Shown: positions 46,870 through 55,925, numbered from the stretch's first letter. The stretch is DNA of 64,000 nt from Hydrogenophaga sp. IBVHS2 (GCF_002127215.1 NZ_NFUT01000002.1:372001-436000); one strand, 5' to 3'. Translations and numbers: made by a program. Notes: a model not told the origin generated them from the sequence alone.

Positions 46870-47070
46870 ATGAAGATCGGGCTGCTTCGAGCCTCCGAGC
46901 GCCGACCCCAGGCCCGGCGCGGGCTGCCGGCGGATCGCTCCCTGTGTCGCTTGGATGACCGTCCATCGGCTTTTCTCGACCTTTCGCGTCCTGAAACCGG
47001 GTTCCAGGGTCGGCGAATGGGGTGGGGCGGCCCCATAAAAATTCCCCATGACCGCAGGGCGGAACCACCC
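46870..47070. other. non-coding stretch with no recognisable feature
   Basis: Part of the 693-bp gap between the transglycosylase and the DUF748 gene. Its left edge is AT-rich (46,835-46,870). The rest is G+C-rich with a hairpin (ATGGGG/CCCCAT, about 47,018-47,037) not followed by a U-tract. A 94-codon open frame starts at 46,870, but its composition is not protein-like. I see nothing I can name. Confidence 0.4.
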
Positions 47071-47099
47071 TTGAACTGCATACCGGAGGGGGGTACATT
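47071..47099 (+). promoter_or_regulatory. strong sigma70 promoter of the candidate small RNA
   Basis: TTGAAC (47071-47076), exactly 17 nt, TACATT (47094-47099). A GGAGGGGGG run occupies the spacer's 3' half. This is the best-matching -35/-10 pair I found in the window. Predicted start at about 47,106. Confidence 0.65.
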
Positions 47100-47105
47100 G
47101 GCATC

Positions 47106-47287
47106 GCGTTCCGGCACGGAACGCATGAGCCGGCCGAAGCGGTGCAGCCGCTGACCGGACCCCTCCGGGAGCAATCTCTTGCTCCCTGGCCGACGGGACC
47201 ACACCCTCCCGCCGTGCCCCACCGACGGCAAGTGCATGTTGCCCGCCGTCAACCCCGACAGGCCTGGCCTGTCGGGGTTTCTTGTTT
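47106..47287 (+). ncRNA. candidate small RNA, about 180 nt, unrecognised family
   Basis: Bounded by the promoter at 47071-47099 and an intrinsic terminator at 47251-47287. The predicted RNA opens directly with a hairpin (GCGTTCCG/CGGAACGC, 47106-47124, 3-nt loop). It continues with AGCGG/CCGCT (47138-47152), a perfect GGGAGCAA-TCTC-TTGCTCCC stem-loop (47167-47186), a C-rich apparently single-stranded stretch with CCCTCCC (about 47,197-47,220), GACGGC/GCCGTC (47224-47250), and the terminator. It does not show the conserved cores of 6S, 4.5S, tmRNA or RNase P RNA. There is no credible reading frame. A C-rich accessible segment suggests pairing with Shine-Dalgarno regions; that is inference. Confidence 0.55.
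47251..47287 (+). terminator. intrinsic terminator of the candidate small RNA
   Basis: AACCCCGACAGGC (47251-47263), 3-nt loop, GCCTGTCGGGGTT (47267-47279): a perfect 13-bp stem, followed by TTTCTTGTTT-type T-rich sequence. It ends 55 nt before the DUF748 start codon, so that gene needs its own promoter or readthrough. Confidence 0.85.
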
Positions 47288-47342
47288 CTGGAGGGATGTT
47301 CCCGGTTGTGGCCGTTCATCGGCATGCGCGACACTCCCGGGC

Positions 47343-50300
47343 ATGACCGCCGCCGACACCTCTGCCCGCACCTCAAGCCTCTGGCAACAGACCTGGAACG
47401 CCCCGGTGCGCTGGCGGCGCTGGGGTGTCCGGGCGCTGGCCGGTCTGCTGCTGTTGTGGTGTGCGGCGTGGGCGGGTCTGCCGCCCCTGATCAAGAGCCA
47501 GATCGAGTCCCGGGCCAGCGCCGCGCTGGGGCGTACCGTCACGCTGCAGGCGGTGGCGGTGCGGCCCTGGGCGCTGGAGGTCGATCTGGTCGGCCTGCGC
47601 GTGGCCGGTGCTTCGGCCGACGCCGAACCCCTGCTGACGGTGGCGCGCCTGCATGTGGATGCCGAACTGCAGTCGCTGCTTCGGCTGGCCCCGGTGATCG
47701 ATGCCCTGCGCGTCGAACAGCCGGTGGTGCACCTCGCCCACCTGGGCGAGGGCCAGTACAGCGTGGACGACATCATCCAGCGCTTGCGCCAGGCCAGCCC
47801 GCCCGCCGACACCCCGACCGAACCGGCCCGCTTTGCGCTGTTCAACCTGGAGGTCCGCGGCGGAGCGCTCACGCTGGACGACCGCCCGGTGGGTGTGGTG
47901 CACCGGGTGGAGGCCATCGAGCTGGGCGTGCCCTTCCTGAGCAACCTGGCGTCCCGCCGCGATGTGGTCACCCGGCCCCGGCTGGCATTCCGGCTCAATG
48001 GCAGCGAGTTCGACTCGTCGGCCACCACCACCCCGTTCGCGGACACCCATGCCACGCAGGCGCGGCTGCGCATGCCCGGCTTCGATCTGGCCCCCTATCT
48101 GCCGTACTGGCCGTCGGCGCTGCCGGTCCGTCCACTGGCCGGCGTGCTGGATATCGACCTGGGCCTCGACTTCGAGCAACGGGCACAACCCCAGGTGCGC
48201 CTGTCGGGTTCGGTCGGGGTGGCCGGGCTGCGTCTGGCCGAAACTGCCACGCCGGCCGATCCGCCCTGGCTGGCATGGGACCGGCTGCAGGTGGCGCTGG
48301 AGTCGGTCGAACCGCTGCAGCGGAAGGTCACCCTGGGACCGGTGGCCCTGGACGGACTGCACCTGCGGCTGGGCCGCGACGCCGCCGGCCAGACCAACCT
48401 GCAGCGCATGGTCGCCCGCCTGGCCCCACGGACGGCGGCCGGTCCCGCCGCCGCAGCGCCCGCCCGACCTGCTGCCGCCACCCCGGCACCGTCGCCCTGG
48501 CAGGTCCGCGTCGCGTCGTTCGAGCTCAAGGCCGGTCGGATCGACTGGCGCGATGCCGCCACCCGCCCGGCCGCCGCGCTCGACCTGACCGAGCTGCAGA
48601 TGCGCCTGGGTGCCGTGGCCTGGCCCGCGATGCCGCCGGCCCCTCTGGAAGCCAGCGCCCGGCTGGCGGATGTGCCGCTGAACCTGCGGGGCGAGGTGAG
48701 CGACACCCGGGTACAGCTGCAGCTGGGGCTGCAGGGCTGGCCGCTGGCGGCGGTGTCTCCTTATATGCAGCAGTTCCTGGTGCCCGAGGCGGCCGGGGCC
48801 TTGAGCGCCGATCTGGCCCTTGAGTGGAACGCGGCCCGCGACGGCCAGCCCATGGCCGTGCGGGTCCAGGCCAGCCAGCTGGCCATGGACGCACTGCGAC
48901 TCGGCCCGGCCCGCCAGCCGCTGGCGCAGTGGAAACGGCTGGAGCTGGCCGATGTGGACCTGGCCTGGCCGGCCTCGCGGCTGGCCCTGGGCACAGTGCG
49001 CCTGGAGGAACCCCGGGTGCAGGCCGGACGCGACGCCGAGGGCCGCTGGATGTTCCAGTCCTGGCTGCGCGAGCGGCCTGCCACCCCAGCGGCCGCTACG
49101 TCGGGCGCCGCGAACGCCGCCGATGCCAAGGTGCCGGCTCCGGCGTCCGCTGCCCCCGCATGGCAGGTGACCGTGGCCGACCTGCGCATCGAGCGCGGCG
49201 GCCTGCGCTGGACCGACCGCGCCGTGGCCCGCCCCGTCGATCTGGTCGTCTCGGGCCTGGACCTGCGGCTGCAGAATCTGGCCCCCCTGGCCGCCGTGCA
49301 GCCCGACATGCCCCTGAGCCTGCAGGCCCGGGTGGCCCAGGCCGACCGGGGCAACGAGGCGGGTCGGCTGTCGGTCAACGGCCAGCTGCGCCTGCCGGCG
49401 CCCGACGCCGGCCTGCGCACCCGCAGCCGCCTGCAGATCGAACGCCTGCCCCTGCATGCGCTGGAGCCGTACTTCGGCGACCGGCTGGCCATCGAGCTGC
49501 TGCGGGCCGATGCCAGCCTGCGCGGACAGCTCGATCTGGAGCTGGCCGCCAGCGGACCGCGCATCCAGCTCACCGCCGACGCCGCCCTGGAAGACCTGCG
49601 CGCCCACAGCATCGTGCCGGCCGAAGAACTGCTCACCTGGAAATCGCTGCAGGTGCGCGGCATCCGCCTGCAGACCGCCCCCGGCGAGGCCCTGCGGCTG
49701 GCGGTGGCCGAGACGGTGCTGAGCGACTACTACGCCCGCATCGTGATCGACCCGGAGGGTCGCATCAACCTGCGCGGGCTGGTCAAGCCGGCCCCGGAAG
49801 CCGGATCGACCCCGACGGCCGCCTCCGCGCCGGTGGCAACCCCGGCGGCCCCGCCCATGGCTTCGCAGCCGCCCGACATCCGCTTCGGCCCGGTCAGTCT
49901 GGTCAATGGGCGGGTGCTGTTCTCCGACCGCTTCATCCGGCCCAACTACACCGCCAACCTCAGCGAGCTCACCGGCACCCTCAGCGCCTTTGCCAGCCGG
50001 CCGGCCTCGCCCGGCGAGCCGCTGGCCCTGGCCGATCTGTCGCTCAAGGGCCGGGCCGAGGGCACGGCCGCACTCGACATCGGCGGGCGCATCAACCCGC
50101 TGGCCCAGCCACTGGCCCTGGACGTGCAGGCCAAAGTGCGCGACCTGGAGCTGCCGCCGCTGTCCCCGTACAGCGCCAAGTACGCCGGCTACGGCATCGA
50201 GCGCGGCAAGCTCAGCGTGGACCTGGCCTACCGCATCGATCCCGACGGCCAGCTCAGCGCCAGCAACCAGATCATCCTCAACCAGCTCAGCTTCGGCGAA

Positions 50301-51077
50301 CGCATCGAGGGCAGCACCGCGCCCAACCTGCCCGTCAAGCTGGCGGTGGCCCTGCTGGCCGACCGCAACGGCGTGATCGACATCAACCTGCCCGTCAGCG
50401 GATCGCTCAACGACCCGCAGTTCCGGCTCGGTCCCATCATCGTCAAGCTGATCTTCAACCTCATCGGCAAGGCCATCACCTCGCCCTTTGCGCTGATCGC
50501 CGGGGCGTTCGCCGCCGACGGTCCCGACATGAGCCAGGTGGCCTTCGCCCCCGGCTCGGCCGCGCTGGCCGACGAAGGCCGGCGGCAGCTGGAGTCGGTG
50601 GCCCAGGCGCTGGCCAGCCGGCCGGCCCTGCAGCTCACCGTGATGGGCCACAGCGATCTGGAGGCCGAGCGATCCGGCTACCAGCGCGCCCGGCTCGATG
50701 CCCAGGTGCAGGCCGAGAAGCGCCGCCAGCTCGCCCGCAGCGGGTCCGCCGTGCCGGCCACGGTGAGCGTGAGCGCGCAGGAGTACCCCGATCTGCTCAA
50801 GGAGGTCTACCGCCGAGCCGACGTGGCCAAGCCGCGCAACCTGGTCGGTCTGGCCAAGGACATCCCGGTGGCCGACATGGAAAAGCTGCTGATGGCCGCG
50901 GTGCCGGTCAACGAGGACGCCATGCGCGAACTGGCGGTGGCCCGTGCGGTGGCGGTCAAGGATTTCCTGTCCACCCGCTCGGTGCCCGAAGACCGGCTCT
51001 TCCTGGGTGCCCCGCGCCTGAAGGCCGCCGGCGACGCCTGGAAGCCGCAGGCCGAGCTGCAGCTGGCGCCACGTTGA
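47343..51077 (+). CDS. DUF748 (AsmA-like) envelope protein
   Basis: A 1244-residue protein with an N-terminal membrane anchor (about residues 28-48, GVRALAGLLLLWCAAWAGLPPLI). A long series of AsmA/DUF748-type beta repeats follows (many 'LxxLxL...R' strands with Pro/Ala linkers, e.g. near 375-390, 590-605 and 825-845). From about residue 1060 the DUF748 C-terminus contains an OmpA-like FAPGSAALADEGRRQLESVAQAL and MGHSDLEAERSGYQRARLDAQ. AsmA-like giants bridge the periplasm and move phospholipids to the outer membrane; whether this one does is unknown. ATG at 47343; no homology upstream. Confidence 0.88.
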   Translation: MTAADTSARTSSLWQQTWNAPVRWRRWGVRALAGLLLLWCAAWAGLPPLIKSQIESRASAALGRTVTLQAVAVRPWALEVDLVGLRVAGASADAEPLLTVARLHVDAELQSLLRLAPVIDALRVEQPVVHLAHLGEGQYSVDDIIQRLRQASPPADTPTEPARFALFNLEVRGGALTLDDRPVGVVHRVEAIELGVPFLSNLASRRDVVTRPRLAFRLNGSEFDSSATTTPFADTHATQARLRMPGFDLAPYLPYWPSALPVRPLAGVLDIDLGLDFEQRAQPQVRLSGSVGVAGLRLAETATPADPPWLAWDRLQVALESVEPLQRKVTLGPVALDGLHLRLGRDAAGQTNLQRMVARLAPRTAAGPAAAAPARPAAATPAPSPWQVRVASFELKAGRIDWRDAATRPAAALDLTELQMRLGAVAWPAMPPAPLEASARLADVPLNLRGEVSDTRVQLQLGLQGWPLAAVSPYMQQFLVPEAAGALSADLALEWNAARDGQPMAVRVQASQLAMDALRLGPARQPLAQWKRLELADVDLAWPASRLALGTVRLEEPRVQAGRDAEGRWMFQSWLRERPATPAAATSGAANAADAKVPAPASAAPAWQVTVADLRIERGGLRWTDRAVARPVDLVVSGLDLRLQNLAPLAAVQPDMPLSLQARVAQADRGNEAGRLSVNGQLRLPAPDAGLRTRSRLQIERLPLHALEPYFGDRLAIELLRADASLRGQLDLELAASGPRIQLTADAALEDLRAHSIVPAEELLTWKSLQVRGIRLQTAPGEALRLAVAETVLSDYYARIVIDPEGRINLRGLVKPAPEAGSTPTAASAPVATPAAPPMASQPPDIRFGPVSLVNGRVLFSDRFIRPNYTANLSELTGTLSAFASRPASPGEPLALADLSLKGRAEGTAALDIGGRINPLAQPLALDVQAKVRDLELPPLSPYSAKYAGYGIERGKLSVDLAYRIDPDGQLSASNQIILNQLSFGERIEGSTAPNLPVKLAVALLADRNGVIDINLPVSGSLNDPQFRLGPIIVKLIFNLIGKAITSPFALIAGAFAADGPDMSQVAFAPGSAALADEGRRQLESVAQALASRPALQLTVMGHSDLEAERSGYQRARLDAQVQAEKRRQLARSGSAVPATVSVSAQEYPDLLKEVYRRADVAKPRNLVGLAKDIPVADMEKLLMAAVPVNEDAMRELAVARAVAVKDFLSTRSVPEDRLFLGAPRLKAAGDAWKPQAELQLAPR

Positions 51078-51160
51078 ACGCCCCGCGATCGCGGCGACAA
51101 TAAGCGTTTGGCCGCGCGGTCCGCGCGGTCCCCACCTTTTGCCCATCGCCCCGATCTGCC

Positions 51161-53764
51161 GTGAACACGCCCGCATCGCCCAAGTCCGCCACGCCCCATC
51201 CGCTCGACACCCTGACCGGTGGCGCCTTCTCGGCCCCCACCTCGGGCGAGCGCACCGCCCGGGTGCGCGAGTGGCTGGCCACCGACCCGTCCGCCGAGCA
51301 GATGCAGGAAGTGTTCCGCGAACTCTCGCACCGTGACCGCGGTGCGGCCAAACCGGTCAAGGAGCGGCTGGACGACATCCGGCGCCAGAAAACCCAGGAA
51401 CAGATGGCCGAGGAATGGACCCAGAAGGCGCGCACGTTGCTGGAACAGCCCCGCCTGAACCTGGCCGATGCCCTGGCCTGGCAGCGCGATGCCGCCCGCG
51501 CCGGCGCGCCGCTGTCGCGCGAGCCGCTGGCCACGCTGCGCCAGCAGCTGGCCGAGCGCGTCAAGGCCATCGAAGACCTGCAGCACGCCGCCCAGGTGGA
51601 ACGCGAAGCGGCGGTGCTGATTGCCCAGCGCATCGAGGTGCTGTCCACCAAGCCCTGGCGCGAGGCCCAGGCCGCCGCAGGCGCCCTGCAGACCGATGTC
51701 GCGCAGTGGCAGCAGCAGATCGATGTGCTCATGACCCATGCCCAGTGGTCCAGCGTCGAGGGCCGCTTCCCGCCCATGCTGGAGGCTTCGCGCCAGCAGC
51801 TGCAGCTGGTGTGGGATGCCTTCCAGGCCGCCCTGGCCCTGACCGTGGCCGCCGATGCCGATCCGCAGGTCCCGCTGCCGGCCGTGCCGGTCTGGGCCGA
51901 CGAGATCCGGGTGGCCCGTGGCGAGGAGCCGCAGGCCGTGGCCGAGCGCCGCACCGAGAAGCCGCCGGTGGACCCGCAGGTGCAGCAGGAGCGCCGTCAG
52001 CGTGCCGCCGCCGAGGTCGAGAAAGCCCTGGGCGTGCTCGAAGCCGAAGTGGCGCAGGGCCATGGCAAGGCCACGCCCAAGGCGGCGTCCGATCTGCGTG
52101 CCACCCTCAAGGCCCATGGCCGGCTGATCAGCCCCGAACTGGACGCCCGTGTGCAGGCCGTGCTGGCCCAGGCCGGCGAGCTCGAAGGCTGGCAGCGCTG
52201 GCGCGCCGACCAGATCCGCGAGGAACTGGTGGCCAAGGCCGAGGCCCTGCTGCAGGCGCCCGAAGGCCAGCGTCCCGGTGGTCGCAAGATGCAGGAGACC
52301 CTGCGCGCCCTGCGCGAGCAGTGGAAGGCCACCGACCAGGGCGGTCAGCCCAACCATGCGCTGTGGAAGCGCTTCGACGAGGCCTGCAACCAGGCCTACA
52401 AGGTGGTCGAGGCCTGGCTCACCCAGGTGCGGGCCCAGGCCGATGCCAGCCGCGCGCAGCGCATGGCCATCATCGACGCGGTGCGCCACTGGACCGCCGA
52501 CCATGCCCAGAGCACCGACTGGAAAGCCCAGATCCGCGAACTGCATGCCTTCTCGGAACGCTGGCGCGAGGCCGGCCACCTGAGCGAGAAGGCCTTCGCC
52601 GACATCCAGCCCCAGTGGAAGGCTGCCATGCACGAGGCCCATGCCCGGCTGGAAGCCGCACAGGCCGAGAGCGTGGCCCGCCGCAAGGCCCTGATCGAAG
52701 AGGCCACCGCCCTGGGTGCTGCACCCAGCCTGCGCCTGGATGCCGTCAAGGCCCTGCAGCAGCGCTGGCAGGCCGAGGCCCATGCGGTGCCGCTGGAGCG
52801 CAAGCAGGAACAGAAACTGTGGGAAGCCTTCCGCGAACCCATCGATGCCGCCTTTGCCCGCAAGTCGGGTGAACGTCAGGCCCAGGCGGTGGCGCTGAGT
52901 GCGCACGACCAGCGCGTGCTGGATGCCTCGCGCGCCCTGGAAGCCGCCAGCGCATCGGGTGACGCCCAGGCCATCAAGACCGCCATGGCGGCACTCGAGG
53001 CCGCCATGGCTGCGCCGGCCGACGAGCCCTCTGCGCCCGCCGGTGCCAGCGCGGACACACCGGCGGCGCCGGCTGATGGCGAGGCCGCACCGGCCGCCGC
53101 CGCACCGCCTGCGCCCCAGCGCAAGCTGGTCGCCATGCGCGGCGACGACCGCCCTGGCCAGAAGCGCGGCGAGGCGCCGGCGCCCCAGGGCCGGCGGGAT
53201 GACCGCCGCGACGGCCGTCGTGACGGCGGTCGCGATGGAGGCCGGGACGGCTTCCGCGATGCCCGCGGCGGTCGCTTCGACCGCGACGACCGCGCCCCGC
53301 GCGGCCCGCGCCTGGGCGATGCCGCCTTCCGCGCGCAGCGCCAGGCCCAGGAAGCCGCCCAGATGGCGCTGCGCCGCCTGGCCGAGCAGGCCCACGGCGA
53401 GGTGCTCACGCAGGTCCTCCATGCCTGGCAGACCCGGGACGCCGCGGCCCTGCCGGCCGCTGCCGCCCTGGGCAAGGCCGTGAGCGCTGCCGACCGCAGT
53501 GCCTGGGCCGCCGCCCTGGCCCAGGCCCCGACGGCGCTCGGTGGCGAGACCCTGCTGCGCCTGGAAATGGCGGCCGAGGTGCCGACCCCGGCCGAGCACC
53601 TGAGCGAGCGGCGCCTGCTGCAGCTCACGCTGCTGACCCGCCGCAACGCACCGGCCCCGGCCGAGACCTGGGGCAAGGACGTGGCCGCCGTGCTGGCGAG
53701 TGCCCACGACGGGGCCGCCGCGCGCCGCCTTCAGACGGTGCTCAAGGCCCTGCTCAAGCGTTGA
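51161..53764 (+). CDS. DUF349 repeat protein with Arg/Gly/Asp-rich insert
   Basis: An 867-residue, strongly helical, charged protein. Several DUF349-like repeats are visible: W-rich helices such as LEGWQRWRADQIREELVAKAEALL, REQWKATDQGGQPNHALWKRFDEACNQAY and KLWEAFREPIDAAFARKS. Residues about 605-725 form an Ala/Pro-rich then Arg/Gly/Asp-rich low-complexity segment (RRDDRRDGRRDGGRDGGRDG...), followed by a final helical domain. The function of DUF349 is not established. GTG start at 51161. The stop overlaps the convergent mtfA-like gene by 11 bp. Confidence 0.85.
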   Translation: MNTPASPKSATPHPLDTLTGGAFSAPTSGERTARVREWLATDPSAEQMQEVFRELSHRDRGAAKPVKERLDDIRRQKTQEQMAEEWTQKARTLLEQPRLNLADALAWQRDAARAGAPLSREPLATLRQQLAERVKAIEDLQHAAQVEREAAVLIAQRIEVLSTKPWREAQAAAGALQTDVAQWQQQIDVLMTHAQWSSVEGRFPPMLEASRQQLQLVWDAFQAALALTVAADADPQVPLPAVPVWADEIRVARGEEPQAVAERRTEKPPVDPQVQQERRQRAAAEVEKALGVLEAEVAQGHGKATPKAASDLRATLKAHGRLISPELDARVQAVLAQAGELEGWQRWRADQIREELVAKAEALLQAPEGQRPGGRKMQETLRALREQWKATDQGGQPNHALWKRFDEACNQAYKVVEAWLTQVRAQADASRAQRMAIIDAVRHWTADHAQSTDWKAQIRELHAFSERWREAGHLSEKAFADIQPQWKAAMHEAHARLEAAQAESVARRKALIEEATALGAAPSLRLDAVKALQQRWQAEAHAVPLERKQEQKLWEAFREPIDAAFARKSGERQAQAVALSAHDQRVLDASRALEAASASGDAQAIKTAMAALEAAMAAPADEPSAPAGASADTPAAPADGEAAPAAAAPPAPQRKLVAMRGDDRPGQKRGEAPAPQGRRDDRRDGRRDGGRDGGRDGFRDARGGRFDRDDRAPRGPRLGDAAFRAQRQAQEAAQMALRRLAEQAHGEVLTQVLHAWQTRDAAALPAAAALGKAVSAADRSAWAAALAQAPTALGGETLLRLEMAAEVPTPAEHLSERRLLQLTLLTRRNAPAPAETWGKDVAAVLASAHDGAAARRLQTVLKALLKR

Positions 53765-54596
53765 TGCGGAAGAGGCCGTCGTACAGCGGCAGCAGCTCCG
53801 GGAACTCGGTGCCGAAGCGTTCCCGGTTGACGAAGTAGGCCTCGCAGGTCACCGCGAAGAATTCCGCCGGGCTGTGGGCCGCGTACTCGTCGAGCCACGG
53901 CGGCTCGCCGCCGAAGCGCTCGGCCAGGCTCACCGCCTCGGTGAAGCGCTCGAAGGCCGCCTTTATCACCCGCTGCCAGTGGGCCCGGGCATCGGCGCCG
54001 CTCGCGTGGCCCAGGAAGCCGCGCGGCAGCGGCGGGCTGCCGCCGGGGTGTTCACCCAGGGCGATGTCGTGCATGTCCATCTTGTGCACGAACTCGTGGA
54101 TGACCACGTTGTGGCCCTGTGCCGCGCCTTCGCCGGCGGTGGCCACGTCTTCCCAGCTCAGCATCAGCGGTCCGCCGTCCATGGCCTCGCCGGCCAGGGC
54201 CTCGGTGTACTGGTGCACCACACCGGTGGCGTCCTTCACCTCGCGCCGGGCCAGCACCGCACCGGGCTGTACCACGATGCCCACGAAGTCGGCATACCAG
54301 TCGAGCAGGTCGCAGGGCTGGCGCGGTGGCCGACCGTCGGGCAGGTGCATGTGGGGCAGCGGCAGGCAGGCCTGCACCGCAATCGACAGGGCCATGGCGT
54401 CGGTCACGGCCAGGCCGTGGGCGCCGTGGAATTCCTTCTCGGCCAGAAAATGCGCGCACAGTCCGCGCAGCCGTGCCGGGTCGGGCTGGCCGGGCGCGGT
54501 CACGAAGGGCAGCTCGGCCAGCACCGATGCCCAGAGCGCATCCGGAATCGCGGGCGGGCGGCGCCAGCGGCGCATCCAGCGCTGCAGCAGGCTCAT
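53754..54596 (-). CDS. mtfA: M90 zinc metallopeptidase, MtfA-like
   Basis: A 280-residue protein of the MtfA/anthrax-lethal-factor-like M90 family. The zinc-binding HEXXH is VVIHEFVHKMDM (His167, Glu168, His171), with the downstream SPAEFFAVTCEAYF segment (third-ligand region) conserved. E. coli MtfA binds the repressor Mlc and has aminopeptidase activity. It is cytoplasmic, with no signal peptide. ATG at 54596 overlaps the lpxH stop by 4 bp, so it is the last gene of the TPR-ppiA-ppiB-lpxH-mtfA run. Confidence 0.9.
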   Translation of the reverse strand: MSLLQRWMRRWRRPPAIPDALWASVLAELPFVTAPGQPDPARLRGLCAHFLAEKEFHGAHGLAVTDAMALSIAVQACLPLPHMHLPDGRPPRQPCDLLDWYADFVGIVVQPGAVLARREVKDATGVVHQYTEALAGEAMDGGPLMLSWEDVATAGEGAAQGHNVVIHEFVHKMDMHDIALGEHPGGSPPLPRGFLGHASGADARAHWQRVIKAAFERFTEAVSLAERFGGEPPWLDEYAAHSPAEFFAVTCEAYFVNRERFGTEFPELLPLYDGLFRINA

Positions 54597-55387
54597 GCGC
54601 TCAGGCGCTCCCAGCCGCCAGTGCCGATGCGCAGCACCTCGGCCCGGCGGGGCGTGGCGGCCGCGTCCCAGTCGGACAGCACCACGCGGCGACATCCGTG
54701 GCCCAGATCGTGTTCGCCGGGCCGGTGGGTGTGGCCGTGGATCAGCACCTCGGCGCGGCCGCGCTGCAGCCACGTCCGTGCGGCATCGGCGTCCACATCG
54801 GCCCACAAGGAGGGGTCGGCGCCCAGGCTGCGCTTGCGCGCCTCGCTGCGTTCGCGCAGGCCCTTCGCCGTGGCTTCCCGCTCGGCCAGCGGCCGGGCCA
54901 GGAAGGTCTGCTGCCAGTCGGCGCTGCGCACCTCGGCCCGGAAGGCCATGTAGTCGGTGTCGGCCAGGCACAGCGCATCGCCATGGCTGAGCAGCCAGCG
55001 CCGGCCGCCGAAGGCCAGCACGGTGGGGTCGTTCAGCCCGATGAGCCCGCAGCGCGCCAGGCCTGCCGTGCCCAGCAGGAAGTCGCGGTTGCCGGCCATG
55101 AAGAAGGTGGGGGTGCGCTGGGCAAAGGCCCGCAGTTCGTCGGCGCACTGGCGCCAGAAGGCCCGGTCGGCGGTGTCGGCACCGGGGGAGGGCACATCCA
55201 GCAGGTCGTCACCGACCCACACTTCGAAGAAGTCGCCCAGGATGAACAGGGCATCGGCCCGGTCGGGCCGTTGCAGGAAGCCCTGCCAGGCCCGCCAGGT
55301 GTCGGGGTCGGAGGCCTGCAGGTGCAGGTCGGAGACGACGTCGATGGTGCGCCAGCCCGCCGGCGCCTGCAGTTCGGGCAGATCCAT
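54593..55387 (-). CDS. lpxH: UDP-2,3-diacylglucosamine diphosphatase
   Basis: A 264-residue calcineurin-like phosphoesterase for the fourth step of lipid A synthesis. Metal motifs in order: DVVSDLHLQ, LGDFFEVWVGDD, GNRDFLLG, LSHGDALC and HGHTHRPGEH. The Asp-Asp cluster and the DTDYMAFR segment match LpxH. It acts at the inner face of the inner membrane. It follows ppiB by 29 nt, as is common in betaproteobacteria, and overlaps mtfA by ATGA. Confidence 0.95.
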   Translation of the reverse strand: MDLPELQAPAGWRTIDVVSDLHLQASDPDTWRAWQGFLQRPDRADALFILGDFFEVWVGDDLLDVPSPGADTADRAFWRQCADELRAFAQRTPTFFMAGNRDFLLGTAGLARCGLIGLNDPTVLAFGGRRWLLSHGDALCLADTDYMAFRAEVRSADWQQTFLARPLAEREATAKGLRERSEARKRSLGADPSLWADVDADAARTWLQRGRAEVLIHGHTHRPGEHDLGHGCRRVVLSDWDAAATPRRAEVLRIGTGGWERLSA

Positions 55388-55416
55388 CGACGTCGGGCGC
55401 TCCACCGCTGTGGCGA

Positions 55417-55923
55417 TCAGACCGCCACGGCCTTTTCGATCACCACGTCGGTCTTGGGCACATCGTCGTGGTAGCCGCGGCGGCCGGTGGGCACGCCCTC
55501 GATCTGCTTGACGATCTCGGCGCCCGAGACCACCTTGCCGAACACGGCATAGCCCCAGCCCTGGGCGCTGGGTGCGGTGTGGTTGAGGAAGCCGTTGTTG
55601 GCCACGTTGATGAAGAACTGCGCCGTGGCCGAGTGCGGATCGCTGGTGCGGGCCATGGCGATGGTGTAGGTGTCGTTCTTCAGGCCGTTGTTGGCTTCGT
55701 TGTTGATCGGCGCGTCGGTGGGCTTCTGGTTCATGCCCGGCTCGAAGCCGCCGCCCTGGATCATGAAGCCGGGGATCACGCGGTGGAACACCGTGTTGTT
55801 GTAGTGGCCCTTGTTCACGTACGACAGGAAGTTGGTGGTGCACAGCGGCGCCTTCTCGGCATCGAGCTCGAGCGTGATGACGCCCATGCCGGCGATGTGC
55901 AGTTCAACTTTCGGATTGGCCAT
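55417..55923 (-). CDS. ppiB: peptidyl-prolyl isomerase B (cytoplasmic cyclophilin)
   Basis: A 168-residue cyclophilin without signal peptide. The active-site segment [15 protein letters not shown] holds the catalytic Arg; [16 protein letters not shown] and [11 protein letters not shown] are also present. The second ATG (55923, MANPKVELH) is chosen because GGAG lies 8 nt upstream; an ATG two codons earlier (55929) overlaps the ppiA stop but is too close to the ribosome site. It is tandem to the periplasmic cyclophilin gene. Confidence 0.94.
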   Translation of the reverse strand: MANPKVELHIAGMGVITLELDAEKAPLCTTNFLSYVNKGHYNNTVFHRVIPGFMIQGGGFEPGMNQKPTDAPINNEANNGLKNDTYTIAMARTSDPHSATAQFFINVANNGFLNHTAPSAQGWGYAVFGKVVSGAEIVKQIEGVPTGRRGYHDDVPKTDVVIEKAVAV

Positions 55924-55925
55924 GT

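Noticed and set aside
46870..47154. 94-codon plus-strand frame in the transglycosylase-DUF748 gap
   Set aside because: Arg/Pro/Cys-rich composition without motifs, no convincing ribosome site, and its 3' end overlaps the promoter and 5' hairpin of the candidate small RNA.
47106..47250. Candidate small RNA as 6S RNA because of its length near 180 nt
   Set aside because: It folds as separate short hairpins rather than one long rod with a central open bubble, so 6S is unlikely.
47373..51176. 1267-codon minus-strand open frame opposite the DUF748 gene
   Set aside because: Gln/Arg/Gly-rich shadow without recognisable domains; the plus-strand frame has the signal anchor and DUF748 C-terminus.
50807..53707. 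966-codon minus-strand open frame opposite the DUF349 gene
   Set aside because: Gly/Leu/His-rich antisense artefact; the sense frame has ordered helical repeats.
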